57,020 nucleotides of DNA from CAYFZR01 sp046760505 [NCBI: Candidatus Hydrothermarchaeota archaeon] (GCA_046760505.1 JBHIEG010000013.1:1-57020), one strand, 5' to 3'. Shown: positions 26,351 through 35,423, counted from the stretch's first letter. Translations and numbers: made by a program. Notes: generated by a model not told the origin, from the sequence alone.

Positions 26351-27301
26351 ATGGACAGAAACGCCTTGCTGAAGAGTACCTGTGAAATATTGCACAAAGC
26401 CAAGTTCATGGTTTCTGACACCTGCAAAATAAGACCTAGTTGTTTTGATCTCGTTGCGAGAAAGGGATTTACCACTTTGCTCCTCAAAATCCTGCACAAC
26501 ATAGACAGTTTTCAGGAAGAGCAAGGGTATAACCTCATAAAGATGGCAAAGATTATGAATGCCACTCCACTAATAATAGGTCACAGGACAAGAAATTGTT
26601 CGATCGAAGAAGGGGTGGTTTATCAGAGGCATGGAGTTCTCTCCATAAACATCGATACCTTTGAAGACTTAATTCTTAGAAACATCCCACCTCTAATATA
26701 TGCAGATAGAGGTGGTTACTACGTTCAATTGGACGGAGAAACATTGAGAAGGGAGAGGCATAAATCTAAGATATCTCTCGGAATGCTGGGAGAGATGATA
26801 GGCGTTTCAAGGAGAACCATATACAAGTACGAGAAGGGAATGACCAGTGCTACATACGAAACCGCATTAAAAATTGAAGAAATATTCGACACTCCTTTGG
26901 TTAAGCCTGTAGATATACTTGCGGTTCCGAAAGCGTTGGATGTTGAGAGGGATATCCCTCAGATCAACGATAGACTAGAAAAAATTGCAATAAAGAAACT
27001 GCTCGATCTGGGTTTTGATGTTGTAAAAACAGAAAAAACTCCATTCAACGCTCTCACAAGCAAAAAAGAAGTGATTGTGCTTACTGGAATCTCGAAGTAT
27101 GACGTACAGAACCTAAAGAAAAGGATAAAAATAGTTGGAAGTATATCCTCTGTTTTAGATTCTGAGGCTCTATTCATAATAGATACTAAAAAGAAAATTA
27201 AACCATCAATTTTAGACATACCACTACTCATTCTTGAGGACTTATTTAGATTGGATGAAGCAGATGAACTGTTAGAGTTTGTGTATAGGAGGAAAGGTTA
27301 G
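26351..27301 (+). CDS. Archaeal HTH-type transcriptional regulator (COG1395-like)
   Basis: 316 residues. A Cro/C1-type helix-turn-helix sits in the middle at about residues 136-180 (SKISLGMLGEMIGVSRRTIYKYEKGM). The N-terminal part (GFTTLLLKILHNID...MNATPLIIGHRT) and the C-terminal part (KEVIVLTGIS) match the conserved archaeal family of putative regulators related to MJ0164. A TATA box (TTTATATATG, 26313-26322) gives a very short leader before the ATG. Confidence 0.75.
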   Translation: MDRNALLKSTCEILHKAKFMVSDTCKIRPSCFDLVARKGFTTLLLKILHNIDSFQEEQGYNLIKMAKIMNATPLIIGHRTRNCSIEEGVVYQRHGVLSINIDTFEDLILRNIPPLIYADRGGYYVQLDGETLRRERHKSKISLGMLGEMIGVSRRTIYKYEKGMTSATYETALKIEEIFDTPLVKPVDILAVPKALDVERDIPQINDRLEKIAIKKLLDLGFDVVKTEKTPFNALTSKKEVIVLTGISKYDVQNLKKRIKIVGSISSVLDSEALFIIDTKKKIKPSILDIPLLILEDLFRLDEADELLEFVYRRKG

Positions 27302-27306
27302 GCTAA

Positions 27307-27315
27307 TTTATAAAT
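27307..27315 (+). promoter_or_regulatory. TATA box of carS
   Basis: TTTATAAAT centred about 30 bases before the carS ATG at 27341. No ribosome site is visible before that ATG, which fits a leaderless message. Confidence 0.45.
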
Positions 27316-27340
27316 ACAATTTCCTTTTTCCATTGGAAAC

Positions 27341-27820
27341 ATGATAACCTTTGAAGACATAGGAATTGCATGCTGGTTCATACTTCCAGCGTATGGTGCA
27401 AACCTCTTCCCAGTCGTTGCGAAAGGTAAAAGACCTATAGATATGAGGAAGAATTGGATTGACAATAGGAGATTGCTCGGAGATGGAAAAACTATTGAAG
27501 GTACTTTATCTGGAATCCTTGCTGCTTTTTTAATAGGTTTTCTTCAGGATGATGTTTTCTTAGGTCTTATTTTAGGCCTTGGGGCAATAACCGGAGATTT
27601 GTTTGGTAGTTTTATAAAGAGGAGACTTGATCTTCCTCAGGGTTCTCCCTTTCCCATAATGGATCAATTAGACTTTATAGCTGGTGCTCTATTGTTTGCA
27701 GCCTTTTTTGTAGAACTTAATATTGAGACTGTCGCAATCATATTGATTATTACACCATTTCTTCACCTCATAACAAATAACTTCGCCTACAAGTTCGGTT
27801 TTAAGGATGTGAGATGGTGA
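27341..27820 (+). CDS. carS: CDP-archaeol synthase
   Basis: 159 residues with four to five membrane helices. The family pattern is clear: ILPAYGANLFPVVAKGKRPIDM followed by RRLLGDGKTIEGTLSG and later GDLFGSFIKRRLDLPQGSPFPIMDQLDF. The enzyme joins CTP to digeranylgeranylglyceryl phosphate to make the activated core of archaeal polar lipids, so it marks the host as archaeal. It overlaps the next gene by 7 bp. Confidence 0.9.
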   Translation: MITFEDIGIACWFILPAYGANLFPVVAKGKRPIDMRKNWIDNRRLLGDGKTIEGTLSGILAAFLIGFLQDDVFLGLILGLGAITGDLFGSFIKRRLDLPQGSPFPIMDQLDFIAGALLFAAFFVELNIETVAIILIITPFLHLITNNFAYKFGFKDVRW

Positions 27821-28194
27821 ACAGAGACGTGTTAAAAAAAACCAGCATAATAATTTTAATTGGATTAATAGCCTTTCCACCAGCATATTATACAGGAGAA
27901 AAGTTCTCTGACCCTCCATTTAACGATGGAGAGTCAATACTGGTAAAGGGCAAGATAATAGGAGAGGGAAAAATGAGTTTGGGCCATGATGGAATTTTTG
28001 AGATTGAAAACATACAAGATTATCCTAGTAACATTGTGGTTAGAGGGAAGTACTTAAACGGACGCATTTACGTTGAAGAATTCCACAAACTTACAACACT
28101 GGAAAAATTAGGTCTCTCATTTGATTTTTTTGGAAGATTAACCATTATATTCTCCTTTTTAATATTTGTTTCATCTTTGATAAAGAGAAGATAA
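27814..28194 (+). CDS. Small two-helix membrane protein
   Basis: 126 residues. An N-terminal helix (TSIIILIGLIAFPPAYYTG) and a C-terminal helix (FGRLTIIFSFLIFVSSL) flank an outer domain of about 65 residues (ESILVKGKIIGEGKMSL...NIVVRGKYLNGRIYVEEFH) that looks like a small OB or beta-barrel fold. It is coupled to carS by overlap. Not recognised; it resembles the many archaeal proteins of this layout with unknown roles. Confidence 0.6.
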   Translation: MVNRDVLKKTSIIILIGLIAFPPAYYTGEKFSDPPFNDGESILVKGKIIGEGKMSLGHDGIFEIENIQDYPSNIVVRGKYLNGRIYVEEFHKLTTLEKLGLSFDFFGRLTIIFSFLIFVSSLIKRR

Positions 28195-28210
28195 TAACTC
28201 TTAATAATTT

Positions 28211-28885
28211 TTAAATTCTCCATCGCAACTCTATCTTTCCATTGTGTAAAGCACTTCCAACCAAAACAGCGTGGATACCAATATTCTTCAATTTAAAAAG
28301 ATCTGTTTTGTCTCTTATACCACCACCAACAATGATTTCTTTCTCAGTTTTGGTTATGTATTTGGTGAAATCATCCCATATACCTGAGAATCTACCAACG
28401 TGATAAAGATCAAGAAGTATGAAACCTTCAACAAATTTTTCGAATCTTTCCAGTATTTCAAATGGATCTTTAAAGTAATTTTTAGAGGAAATGATTTTTC
28501 CTTTGTACATGTCAATGCTCATCAGAATATCTTTACACTCATGTTTCTCGAGATTTCCATAGTCTTGAAAGGTTTCTGTTGCGATTATTACTTTCGATGC
28601 AATTTCGGAGATATCTTTCATCTCATCTACTTTTTTTATTCCTGCATCTATCCATGTTTTTACATGACTGCTTATCTCTTCCAATAATTGTATTTGGACT
28701 TCGCCCCCTGTTATTGCATCGAGATCAGCAACATATACAATTGGAGCTCCCAAGTTTTTAATGAACTTCAGTGGGTCTCCTTCTGGACATAGTCTAGAGT
28801 TTATTACCTTATATTCATCTCTCTTTCCGCCAATCGCCCTTACTACCTTTCCATTCAGTAGATCTATTACAGGTACTATCTTCAT
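28211..28885 (-). CDS. HisA-related TIM-barrel protein
   Basis: 224 residues from the ATG at 28885; the longer frame overlaps the mfnB start and is less likely. MKIVPVIDLLNGKVVRAIGGKRDEYKVINS and IVGGGIRDKTDLFKLKNIGIHAVLVGSALHNGKIE match the HisA/HisF phosphate-binding barrel, but this is the COG1411-type branch, not true HisA. Divergent pairing with mfnB suggests a role in methanofuran or related cofactor synthesis (inferred). No ribosome site is visible, and the shared TATA element predicts a leaderless start. Confidence 0.75.
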   Translation of the reverse strand: MKIVPVIDLLNGKVVRAIGGKRDEYKVINSRLCPEGDPLKFIKNLGAPIVYVADLDAITGGEVQIQLLEEISSHVKTWIDAGIKKVDEMKDISEIASKVIIATETFQDYGNLEKHECKDILMSIDMYKGKIISSKNYFKDPFEILERFEKFVEGFILLDLYHVGRFSGIWDDFTKYITKTEKEIIVGGGIRDKTDLFKLKNIGIHAVLVGSALHNGKIELRWRI

Positions 28886-28900
28886 GTTTTTTTGAAGATA

Positions 28901-28919
28901 AAAGGTTATATAACCCTTT
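28901..28919. promoter_or_regulatory. Symmetric bidirectional promoter between HisA-like gene and mfnB
   Basis: AAAGGTTATATAACCCTTT is a near-perfect palindrome centred on TTATATAA (28906-28913). Both strands read ATAAA(A/G)GG followed by TTATATAA, that is, a BRE-like plus TATA element facing each way. Predicted start sites about 25 bases out fall near 28884 (minus) and 28934 (plus), next to the two start codons at 28885 and 28944. Confidence 0.6.
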
Positions 28920-28943
28920 ATCGAGTTAGGTAATGGGGAACTC

Positions 28944-29654
28944 ATGCTGTTGCTCGTAAGCCCGAAGGATAAAAAAGAGGCAATTGAGGCTTACTCAGGT
29001 GGAGCAGATATTATTGACATAAAAAATCCAAAGGAGGGCTCATTGGGCGCTAGTTTTCCATGGTTGATCAGGGATATAATAAGTTCAATCCCTGCTCATG
29101 TGAAAACGAGTGCCACGGTTGGTGACGTGCCGTATAAACCTGGAACTGTATCGTTTGCGGCGCTAGGCGTCGCTGTTACCGGAGTGAATTTCGTAAAAGT
29201 AGGGTTGTATGGCACAAAAAACAAAGATCAATCATTGGAAGTCATGAAAAGTGTAGTGAGATCAGTAAAGGATTTCAATGAAGAAATAAATGTTGTAACC
29301 GCTGGATATGGAGACGCATTTAGGGTAGGAGCAGTTGATCCTCTAGAAATACCATCAATAGCCATAGAATCAGGGTCTGATGTTGCAATGGTAGATACTG
29401 CGATCAAAGACGGAAAATCCCTTTTTGACTTTATGAGCGTTAAAGAACTATACGATTTTGTGGATGAAGCAAAATCAGGTGGATTAATGGTTGCTCTCGC
29501 TGGCTCTTTAGGAAAAGGGGACATACCGCTTCTTAAGAAGTTGAAACCGGATATTATAGGAATAAGAGGGGCTGTATGTACAGGGGGGGACAGGGACAAC
29601 GGCAGGATAACGAGAGATGAGGTCAAAAAGTTCTTAGAATTAATTCGTGATTAA
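28944..29654 (+). CDS. mfnB: (5-formylfuran-3-yl)methyl phosphate synthase
   Basis: 236 residues, the normal length. MLLLVSPKDKKEAIEAYSGGADIIDIKNPKEGSLGA carries the Schiff-base lysine region, and KTSATVGDVPYKPGTVSFAALG and IIGIRGAVCTGGDRDNGRI are family blocks. The enzyme makes the furan of methanofuran from two glyceraldehyde-3-phosphate molecules. Methanofuran is the substrate of the Fwd complex encoded upstream in this window. Confidence 0.92.
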   Translation: MLLLVSPKDKKEAIEAYSGGADIIDIKNPKEGSLGASFPWLIRDIISSIPAHVKTSATVGDVPYKPGTVSFAALGVAVTGVNFVKVGLYGTKNKDQSLEVMKSVVRSVKDFNEEINVVTAGYGDAFRVGAVDPLEIPSIAIESGSDVAMVDTAIKDGKSLFDFMSVKELYDFVDEAKSGGLMVALAGSLGKGDIPLLKKLKPDIIGIRGAVCTGGDRDNGRITRDEVKKFLELIRD

Positions 29655-29656
29655 TT

Positions 29657-30457
29657 TCATCCGAGCAAATATTCTCTTATTCTTTCAGGATCTATTTTTT
29701 CAATTTTTTCTTGGATTTTCTGATTTATTTTTTCTATCTCTTCCCATAGTTCTCTTACCTCAGGATAAAGTACCCATTCATCTGGTTTTGTTGAATAATC
29801 TTCTCCCTGACCTATAAAGGAGTATACATAAACGACGCATCCCCTGTATTCCCTTTGATTGCCCTGCCAGCGGGTAAATCTACCCGGAAAGATTCCTGCT
29901 ATTTTCATTCCTCCCCTTAGAGCCATCATCTGGGTTATATCGTGCCAAGTCTCTAGAAAGGCAGTGATATATTCGGCTCCGGATTCTTCTATCTTTTCAC
30001 GTATTGCCCAGCCTAATCCATAGGTAATCCTTTTCTCTCTGTAATCTGGATGCGTTCCTAACATAGAGTATTCTATCTCAAGATTCTTATCTTCCTTCGT
30101 AAGCATCGCTACCGTAACAAGCTTGCGAGTCTCTATTTCTTCAACAACCGGCATGCAATGTTTTTTATTTATTCTGTCTCGCTCCCATGTTTCCTTTAGC
30201 GCTACTTTTTCCTCGTATTCCTCTGGAAACAAGATGAATTCATATGGAGATCCATATATCTCTGGATATGATTGCCTCCATAATTCAGCTACTTCTTCAA
30301 CATCATCTCTTCCGATCATCCTAACTCTGTATTTCCCCTTGAAAAAAGGCTTTGATGAAAAATCAGGCCAAATAACTCTTTTGTCTCTTATTTTTCTCGT
30401 TTTGCACGTTTTACCCATCTCTTTAAAGGGTCTGTACTTTGACATGTCCAACTTCAT
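29657..30457 (-). CDS. GNAT-type N-acetyltransferase
   Basis: 266 residues from the ATG at 30457, preceded by AGGTG at 6 bases. The central motif EYSMLGTHPDYREKRITYGLGWAIREKIEESGAEYITAFLE is the acetyl-CoA binding core of the GNAT fold. The N-terminal 45 residues are basic and the C-terminus is a helical coil. The substrate is not evident. It is convergent with mfnB with 2 bp between the stops. Confidence 0.65.
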   Translation of the reverse strand: MKLDMSKYRPFKEMGKTCKTRKIRDKRVIWPDFSSKPFFKGKYRVRMIGRDDVEEVAELWRQSYPEIYGSPYEFILFPEEYEEKVALKETWERDRINKKHCMPVVEEIETRKLVTVAMLTKEDKNLEIEYSMLGTHPDYREKRITYGLGWAIREKIEESGAEYITAFLETWHDITQMMALRGGMKIAGIFPGRFTRWQGNQREYRGCVVYVYSFIGQGEDYSTKPDEWVLYPEVRELWEEIEKINQKIQEKIEKIDPERIREYLLG

Positions 30458-30685
30458 ACAAAACACCTGAGTTATATCTCAATGCTCTTTATATTATTTA
30501 TTTCTCATAAATTTTTTATCTTCTATTTACAATGGAAGAAAAAATGAAGGAAAGTTATTTGAGGGTTGTAAACATCTTTTTGGCAATTTGAGATGAAAAT
30601 TTCCAGCATAGACCACGAATGAAGGGATAACTTAATATACTCATTAGTCACCTTAGGATTGGAGGAAAATTCCAGGGGTCTATAA

Positions 30686-31225
30686 ATGAATAAGACTTTA
30701 GTCGATAAAATGATTAGAGCAGCCAGATTGGACATATCACTGTACGAGGAAGTTGAAAAAGATCCAAATGCCACTAAAGAAGCTTTTCTTGTTGTCGTAA
30801 TAGCATCTGTCTGCGGAGGAATCGGATCTATCACCGCTGGCGGTATTGCGGGTTTAATACTGGGAATAATCATGAGCGTCATTGGATGGGCTATGTGGGC
30901 AGGGATAATCTATCTAATAGGAGTAGTGATACTGAAACACACATCTGATATGGGAGAACTTCTAAGGTGTCTAGGGTTTGCTGATTCCCCGGGTGTTCTG
31001 AATATTTTCGGGATAATACCATTCTTAGGTGGATTGATTAGATTTGTAGTGAGCATATGGTTACTGGTTGCCTTCGTAATAGCGGTTAGACAAGCATTAG
31101 ATGTTGACACAGTCAGGGCCATAGTTATTTCCATTATAGGGTTCTTTGTATATTTAATCCTGCTTACCGTGGTATTCGGAGCCATTTTTGGAGCACTTGG
31201 CCCAATGGCCGCTGCCACACATTAA
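30686..31225 (+). CDS. Yip1-like multi-helix membrane protein
   Basis: 179 residues: a short cytosolic N-terminus (AARLDISLYEEVEKDPNATKEA), then about five hydrophobic helices with glycine-rich turns, and the phrase LLRCLGFADSPGVLNIFGIIPFLGG, typical of archaeal Yip1-domain proteins. The role is unknown. A TATA-like CTTAATATA (30631-30639) and a GGGG site precede the ATG. The 216-bp gap before it shows only this promoter. Confidence 0.7.
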   Translation: MNKTLVDKMIRAARLDISLYEEVEKDPNATKEAFLVVVIASVCGGIGSITAGGIAGLILGIIMSVIGWAMWAGIIYLIGVVILKHTSDMGELLRCLGFADSPGVLNIFGIIPFLGGLIRFVVSIWLLVAFVIAVRQALDVDTVRAIVISIIGFFVYLILLTVVFGAIFGALGPMAAATH

Positions 31226-31241
31226 TTCTTTCCTCTCTTTT

Positions 31242-32144
31242 TTATTTTCCAGTTACGAGAAAAAATTCAGCATAATCAGATTCGATTGAATAATTTTTTG
31301 TTGAAGCCGGTATTAATGCCGAGTTGCCTTTTTTTACTGAAACTTTTTCTCTTTTTCTTAAAGTTAAATCGCCATCCATGCAAAAAATTATGTGAAAGGC
31401 TTCATAATCCATATTCATACTGCCCGTGATTTCAAAGAAGTCAACGGTAAAGTATGGAGTATCCAAAAATCTTTTGAATCCTCCAAGAATTCTTGGCTTT
31501 TGAATCAGTTCTTCGACTTCTACTTGCCTTAAAACCTTCAATGCCTTATCTAAATGCAATTCTCTTCCCCTTCCAAAGTCATAAATCCTGTAAGTTATAT
31601 CAGAATTTGTTGATAATTCTATAACCCTAGTTCCTCTTCCAAGGGCGTGGATCACGCCTGATGGAATGAAGAAAGAATCAAATTTGTTAACATTTATTTT
31701 ATTCAATTTTTTCTCAATATTTTCATCGAATATCAATTCTCTTTTAAATCCCAGATATAAAAAGCCATCTTCGGAATCTAAAACAATCCACCCTTCTTCT
31801 TTTCCATGATCATTCTCACCTAAATCTTGAACATCTTTTTCTGAGGGATGCACTTGAATGCTTAGGTTTTCATTCGCATCTATTATTTTTAAAAGAATCG
31901 GAAAGTAATCGTATTTTTGGCTTAGAACTCCAAGAATTTTTTCTCTATACTCATTAAAAACATCAATAAAACTGTAAATCTTATCGTTAAGTATTACATA
32001 AGAAGGATTTGATGGATGGGCCGAAAATTCCCAAGATTCTCCAATTTTGTTACATTCTACTCCCTTAAGATCACATATGTACCTACCGCCCCATGGTTTT
32101 TTTACGAGATTATGTGTTGCCTGTAGTAAAAACTCTGGAAACAT
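31242..32144 (-). CDS. manA: Type I mannose-6-phosphate isomerase
   Basis: 300 residues from the ATG at 32144. A TATA-like CATATAG on the far side predicts a leaderless start there, and the extra N-terminal residues of the longer frame look non-coding. Motifs: KKPWGGRYICDL, SIQVHPSEKDVQDLGENDHGKEEGWIVLD (zinc site) and IPSGVIHALGRGTRVIELSTNSDITYRIYDFGR. It interconverts fructose-6-P and mannose-6-P and feeds GDP-mannose and glycan synthesis. It is divergent from a GH130-like gene. Confidence 0.88.
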   Translation of the reverse strand: MFPEFLLQATHNLVKKPWGGRYICDLKGVECNKIGESWEFSAHPSNPSYVILNDKIYSFIDVFNEYREKILGVLSQKYDYFPILLKIIDANENLSIQVHPSEKDVQDLGENDHGKEEGWIVLDSEDGFLYLGFKRELIFDENIEKKLNKINVNKFDSFFIPSGVIHALGRGTRVIELSTNSDITYRIYDFGRGRELHLDKALKVLRQVEVEELIQKPRILGGFKRFLDTPYFTVDFFEITGSMNMDYEAFHIIFCMDGDLTLRKREKVSVKKGNSALIPASTKNYSIESDYAEFFLVTGK

Positions 32145-32233
32145 CAAATAATGCTTTATGAAAAAAATACATATAGTTTTTATCATCTCAGGAAGAGTAA
32201 ATATTTTATAAGTCTATGATTTTTTCTATCTAT

Positions 32234-33277
32234 ATGTTCAAGCCCCTTCATAAGAAAAGCAAAAAGCTCTCTGCTCATAGGAAAAATGAAACAAATGATA
32301 TCGTAAAGAGAAAAGGAATCATCACCGCTAACAGAGTACATCTCACCAAGTACCCTATTGATAATCCAGTCGCCATATTCAATCCCTCTATAATCACTGA
32401 AAACGATAAAATCACGATTTACGGGCGAATTGTTTTGGGGTACTTCACCTATGCGAGTGCAATAGCGGAGATATCAGTGGGAATAGAAGATATCTATAAC
32501 AGACTTCCCACCCACTATACTGCCGAAATTACCGTATATCCAGACAGTAAATTCGATGTCTGGGGAGTGGAAGACCCAAGAGTCTATGAAATAGATGGAA
32601 TGAGGCTTCTTACCTATTGTGGCAGAACAGTCAACTACTTTGATCCATCCGTAAGAGTTGAAAGAACACTGCCTGTTACAGCAATATTCGATGGAGAGAA
32701 ATGGAGAAAGCTTTGCGTTTTCAGAATGCCGGTAGAACTAAGGGGATTCACAATAAGTGATAAAGATGCATTCATTGTCAAGATAAAGGACAGGCTTAAG
32801 CTTTTCCACAGGCCCCACATGAAGGATGAGAAATTCTACTTGGTGATTAGCAATATCCCAAAAGATGTACTTGAGTTCAAGGAATGTAAAGAGGTAAGCA
32901 TCAAATCGCCTGCACTAGCCTTTGATCAGGCGAAATTTGAGGAAAAGATTGGATGGGGGACACCCCCAGTCAAAATCGACGGGGAATATTTGTTACTTCT
33001 TCATGGAGTAGATGCAGTAACAAAATGCTACAGGGTATTTGCAATTCTAATGAACGAAGAAGGCGAGGTAACCGCAGTCACTCCCTATTATATAATGGAG
33101 CCAAAAGAAAATTATGAAATTTATGGCGACAGACCCTTCACCGTTTATCCTTGCGGAGCGGTGATCATTGATGAGAAGTTAATAATCTCTTACGGCGCAG
33201 CAGATTGTGCGATAGGGATGGGTGAGATAGATATAACTGAGATTATGTCTATTCTTGATTCAAACAGAATTATTTGA
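32234..33277 (+). CDS. GH130-like mannoside phosphorylase / glycosidase
   Basis: 347 residues from the ATG at 32234, placed by TATTTTATAAG about 30 bases upstream. A five-bladed beta-propeller of the GH130 type is suggested by NPSIITENDKITIYGRI, DVWGVEDPRVYEIDG, EEKIGWGTPPVKIDGEYLLLLHG and ISYGAADCAIGMGEID. GH130 enzymes split beta-mannosides with phosphate. The manA neighbour fits mannose handling, which is inference. The 3' end overlaps the convergent glycosyltransferase gene by 8 bp. Confidence 0.82.
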   Translation: MFKPLHKKSKKLSAHRKNETNDIVKRKGIITANRVHLTKYPIDNPVAIFNPSIITENDKITIYGRIVLGYFTYASAIAEISVGIEDIYNRLPTHYTAEITVYPDSKFDVWGVEDPRVYEIDGMRLLTYCGRTVNYFDPSVRVERTLPVTAIFDGEKWRKLCVFRMPVELRGFTISDKDAFIVKIKDRLKLFHRPHMKDEKFYLVISNIPKDVLEFKECKEVSIKSPALAFDQAKFEEKIGWGTPPVKIDGEYLLLLHGVDAVTKCYRVFAILMNEEGEVTAVTPYYIMEPKENYEIYGDRPFTVYPCGAVIIDEKLIISYGAADCAIGMGEIDITEIMSILDSNRII

Positions 33278-34313
33278 GTTCCTCGTACAACATTATAAAT
33301 TTTTGAGCAATTTTGTCACTTCTGTTTTCTTCAACAAATTTTTTAGCAGCATCTGCAATCTTTTTCCTGTAATTTTCATCATCTACAAGTTTTTCTATTT
33401 TTCTCCTCAAATCTTTCACGTTTTGGTATGGGATCACAGGTCTAACGCCATTTATGGATGGTAAAAGCTCAAAATGCTTTGTGTTTGGTACGACAGTTGG
33501 GGTTAAAGATCCAAGGCACTGTGAAAGAGTGGATGAAACAACAATGCAATTTGTTCTCCCTTTCGGTAACAGATGAATGTCGGAGGAATGCAAATATTTG
33601 TAAATTTCATCGTTTTCGAGTTTTTTCTGCTTTTGTTTTAACCAAGGAAAATCAAAGGGTAAGGGACCGTTAGATCTAATAACTTCATACACTAAATCGT
33701 ACTTTGAGTTTAAGATTTTTAGGACTTCGATGTAATCCTTATATTCATTTGGAGGCTGCCTCCCAAAGCTGAAGAACACAAGTTTCTCCTCGCCAAATCT
33801 CCTATTACCTTTAGAAACCGGATAGCAAGGATAAGGTATAATTCTGACCTGCTCATTTTTGATCATGTTGTTTTTATATCTGTGATCAAAGGCTACGACT
33901 GCATCGAATATTCGCAAATTAGAGTACTTGATGTCTTCCTTTTTCCCTTCATGTATCACAGCCACTACCTTTGTTTTCTCTTTGATCTTTTTTACCAAAT
34001 GCTCAAGTTCAGAGTATGGCAAGCTAGAGTAAGATTCTACTATCAAATAATCCAAATCTTCTGAGATTATCTTATCTTCATCAATTCCTCCACCAATCAT
34101 GGTTTCAGGATCTAATTCTTGGTAACATCGGATTATATAGTCCTCATCGTTTCTTATTATTTTGTGATGCCACCACTTATTTGCAGAACTCACGTAGGGA
34201 GCAAAAATCTTAACGTCATAGCCCATCTCGATGAACTCTTTGGCGATAATTTCGGCATGCATCGAAACTCCGCAAGTAGCATTCCATCTTGTGAAGATCC
34301 CTATGGTGTACAT
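33270..34313 (-). CDS. GT-B glycosyltransferase (GT4-like)
   Basis: 347 residues. The N-terminus TIGIFTRWNATCGVSMHAEIIAKEFIEMGYDVKIFAP is the first Rossmann domain of GT-B enzymes. The second domain holds VFFSFGRQPPNEYKDYIEVLKILNS, SDIHLLPKGRTNCIVVSSTLSQCLGSLTPTVVPN and a C-terminal helix. The E-x7-E donor motif is not obvious, so the sugar donor is uncertain. It probably acts in surface-glycan assembly with the flanking mannose genes. Confidence 0.75.
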   Translation of the reverse strand: MYTIGIFTRWNATCGVSMHAEIIAKEFIEMGYDVKIFAPYVSSANKWWHHKIIRNDEDYIIRCYQELDPETMIGGGIDEDKIISEDLDYLIVESYSSLPYSELEHLVKKIKEKTKVVAVIHEGKKEDIKYSNLRIFDAVVAFDHRYKNNMIKNEQVRIIPYPCYPVSKGNRRFGEEKLVFFSFGRQPPNEYKDYIEVLKILNSKYDLVYEVIRSNGPLPFDFPWLKQKQKKLENDEIYKYLHSSDIHLLPKGRTNCIVVSSTLSQCLGSLTPTVVPNTKHFELLPSINGVRPVIPYQNVKDLRRKIEKLVDDENYRKKIADAAKKFVEENRSDKIAQKFIMLYEELK

Positions 34314-34522
34314 AGGAACCCTCCTTGAGAGCAGTAAAATTAATCTTGGGAATATTATTTGTTAAAGTTATAGATAAATCTAACCCGTTCGATATATTTA
34401 TCAATTTATGAGAACAATGCAATTTTCCAATAACCATGTTATCAAGTATCATAATTAATTAGGATAAATGAGAAAGCTTCGAATGGGGAATAAGAGAAAT
34501 AAGCACTGAAATGGGGGGTACT

Positions 34523-34687
34523 ATGATAATAGTGGACGATGTAATTAAAATTTCAGCTCAATTAAACACGATCAACAACATGCTGATTTCCTTGGTTGAG
34601 TTACTAGAGGAGAAGGAAATACTTAGCCGAGAAGAATGGGAAAAGAAAATAAAAGAAAAAGAAGGAAGAGAATCTAGCAATCTCTGA
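34523..34687 (+). CDS. Small coiled-coil protein (54 residues)
   Basis: An ATG preceded by GGGGGG at 6 bases opens a 54-codon frame ending TGA. The protein begins MIIVDDVIKISAQLNTINNM and continues as one amphipathic, glutamate/lysine-rich helix ending EGRESSNL. Codon use and the ribosome site look genuine. It is convergent with the MacB-type ATPase gene. Function unknown; oligomerisation or a regulator partner is possible. Confidence 0.5.
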   Translation: MIIVDDVIKISAQLNTINNMLISLVELLEEKEILSREEWEKKIKEKEGRESSNL

Positions 34688-34697
34688 AATTCTTTTA

Positions 34698-35423
34698 CTA
34701 TCTATAAATATCTCCAACAATTAAACCATCCTTCAATCGAACTATCCTATCTGCCTTTTCAGCCATCTCAGAATCGTGGGTTACCATTATTATGGTTTGA
34801 CCTTTTTCCTTATTCAATTTGAGTAAAAGATCGATTATTTCATGGGAAGTTTTTGTGTCCACATTGCCAGTAGGCTCGTCTGCCAATATAAGCGAAGGAT
34901 GATTGGCAAGTGCTCTTGCTATTCCCACCCTCTGTTGCTCCCCTCCTGATAAAAGTCTTGCCTTTGTATTCAGCCTCTCTCCTAGACCTACTTCTTCTAA
35001 CAATTTTTTAGATTTTTCTCGGGCTTCTTCATCCGAAATACCTGCCATCATCATCGGAAGCATGACATTCTCCAGTGCACTTAGATCATTCAGCAAATTA
35101 TATGCTTGGAAAACGAATCCAATTTCTTTCAGTCTTAAATCAGATCTTTGTTTTTCATCCAATTCAGAAATATCATCGCCCCTCAAGTATATCTCACCTG
35201 ACGTGGGAGAATCAAGCATTCCGATAAGGTTTAAAAGCGTTGATTTTCCAGATCCCGAAGGACCCATGATGGCTACAAACTCTCCCTTTCTAACCCTAAG
35301 ATTAACTCCTCTTAAAACTTTTATCAACAATTCTCCAACTTGGTAATCTTTCACCAGATCTTTGGTGATTACGATATATTCATCACGGCTGAAGTTACTC
35401 CCGTCATTACCTCCATTATTCAT
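34698..35423 (-). CDS. ABC exporter ATPase, MacB/LolD-type
   Basis: 241 residues from the ATG at 35423, which shares ATGA with the upstream permease stop. Motifs: Walker A GPSGSGKST, Q-loop FQAYNLLNDLSALENV, signature LSGGEQQR, Walker B LILADEPTGNVD and switch MVTHD. The Q-loop and NVDTKTS fit the MacB/LolD/FtsE branch, which powers mechanotransmission by FtsX-type permeases rather than substrate passage through the membrane. Confidence 0.9.
   Translation of the reverse strand: MNNGGNDGSNFSRDEYIVITKDLVKDYQVGELLIKVLRGVNLRVRKGEFVAIMGPSGSGKSTLLNLIGMLDSPTSGEIYLRGDDISELDEKQRSDLRLKEIGFVFQAYNLLNDLSALENVMLPMMMAGISDEEAREKSKKLLEEVGLGERLNTKARLLSGGEQQRVGIARALANHPSLILADEPTGNVDTKTSHEIIDLLLKLNKEKGQTIIMVTHDSEMAEKADRIVRLKDGLIVGDIYR

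Noticed and set aside
28211-28945. True HisA of histidine synthesis
   Set aside because: No other his genes are near, the catalytic pattern is only partly kept, and the protein matches the HisA-related branch seen with methanogen cofactor genes.
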